64,000 bases of DNA from Metaphire vulgaris (Eukaryota; Annelida; Clitellata; Crassiclitellata; Megascolecidae): contig CM030845.1 in the NCBI GenBank assembly GCA_018105865.1, positions 8,979,890-9,043,889 of the forward strand, read 5' to 3'. Made by a program: the position numbers and the translations under genes. Positions 63,331 through 64,000 of the stretch are shown one piece after another. Positions within the stretch are counted from its first letter, which is position 1. Every line of letters starts with the position of its first letter. The notes below the pieces were generated by a model that worked only from the letters and a program-made list of their open reading frames with translations, searched no databases and was not told where the DNA came from.

Positions 63331-64000
63331 GAATTGTATTTAATGAGTTCCGGAGTTAACTCTACTTTAGTCACATCACAAATTCAAACGCAGCTTTCTG
63401 CGTTCTGCTATTTACGATGGACGACTTAGTTTGAAGGACAGTAACCCTAACTGCGGACGTTTCAAACGAAGCGCTGGTTTTCAAATTCATACAACAATAA
63501 ACTAATTAAACTTCTTTCGGCTTTTAAACAACAAAACCGCAGTAGATCGATCTAATCATCTATAGTTGGCAGTGCATCTTGATTAGGAATTATACAACAG
63601 AACTTCGTTATAGCGTAATATTATTACAGTAGCGGGTCTGTAAAATTCAGTAGGTTACATCCGAGCTAGGTTATATCCAACGACATCCAATACGGCGGTG
63701 CATCACAAGGGGACCGTACATTGCGGTTCTTTATAAGCGAGTATACGTGTTATAACCGAGTCCGCTATAACGAGTTTCTACCGCATACAGAGAACAGAGC
63801 CTACGTTAGCAACAGTCGACCGTATAGGCAGGAAGACAGCGTTTTTATTTCTGACCTGCATTGAATTCGATATCGATTCTCGTTCGGCGAGGATTTCCGA
63901 GAGGTTCTTCGTCCCGAGGACGTTTCGAAGAGTCGTCTGGGCGAGCAGACGAGTGGAATGGTGGGCGTTCTCGACGTTGGCAACCGAAACGGTGGCGTTG
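60137..64000 (-). CDS. STOM: Stomatin (SPFH/band 7), 3' part
   Basis: Four exons on the minus strand: 64000>-63856, 62726-62671, 61121-61043, 60340-60137. They give [99 protein letters not shown] and [15 protein letters not shown] in correct order and phase. The 57-bp middle exon was found by looking for VERVEI in a region dominated by a GCC repeat. The N-terminal hairpin and the first half of the SPFH domain are outside the window. Stomatins are oligomeric, cholesterol-linked proteins on the inner leaflet and modulate ion channels of the DEG/ENaC group. Paralogue assignment (STOM versus STOML3 or podocin) is less certain than the family. Confidence 0.93.
60801..60991. mobile_element. 191-bp hAT-type MITE in stomatin intron
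   Basis: CAGTGGCGGCTCCAGGATTC to GTGGAGCCGCCACTG; perfect TSD AATGCCAG. Confidence 0.92.
62567..62630. repeat. (GCC/ACC)n array, stomatin intron
   Basis: GCCACC units grading into GCC, 40 bp from the donor of the 57-bp stomatin exon. Confidence 0.85.
63221..63330. repeat. (ATG)n-(ATA)n microsatellite, stomatin intron
   Basis: Eight ATG-type units followed by about 25 AAT units. Confidence 0.9.
63594..63785. mobile_element. Tigger-like MITE, stomatin intron
   Basis: ACAGAACTTCGTTATAGCG to CGCTATAACGAGTTTCTACCG. The intact relative of the interrupted element at 58873. Confidence 0.6.

Overview
The window is animal nuclear DNA. Genes are split by GT-AG introns of about 100-2000 bp, intergenic space is filled with simple repeats and short non-autonomous transposons, and the proteins are metazoan: an adhesion GPCR, PYROXD1, stomatin and spongin-type short-chain collagen C4 domains. 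The C4 family and the chitin-binding GPCR ectodomain point to an invertebrate, probably marine. I cannot fix the phylum from sequence alone. The octamer TAGGCCTA recurs throughout.

Layout: (1) <1-23545, + strand: a 24-exon adhesion GPCR lacking only its 5' end. I joined it exon by exon; every junction keeps phase and gives 1378 codons in the window. It has a mucin-like stalk, a CBM14 chitin-binding domain, two Ig domains, HRM, GAIN/GPS, 7TM and a proline-rich tail. (2) 27228-28292, +: a single-exon type II membrane protein with a class I methyltransferase-like domain. (3) 37156-29666, -: complete PYROXD1, 14 coding exons, 497 aa, plus a possible 5' UTR exon. (4) 41409-58289, +: four tandem paralogues, each with exactly three coding exons: a short cytosolic N-terminus plus signal anchor, a variable linker with an R-x-R-R furin-type site, and an invariant 554-bp exon for a ten-cysteine C4-like domain. 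None has Gly-X-Y repeats. (5) 64000>-60137, -: the 3' part of a stomatin gene (four exons, 5' end outside).

Between and inside genes are at least a dozen short elements whose borders can be read from target-site duplications (TSDs): hAT-type (8-bp TSD), Tigger-like (TA), GGGG-TIR elements (3-bp TSD) and a piggyBac-like TTAA hairpin. Three are nested inside others. Several families with different termini share one internal motif, TGACAAGCAAAAAAGGTC, which I consider the most puzzling non-coding signal here.

The genes do not form an operon. The functional unit is the C4 array, which looks like a locally duplicated set of secretable or sheddable extracellular-matrix proteins. The other genes are unrelated neighbours.
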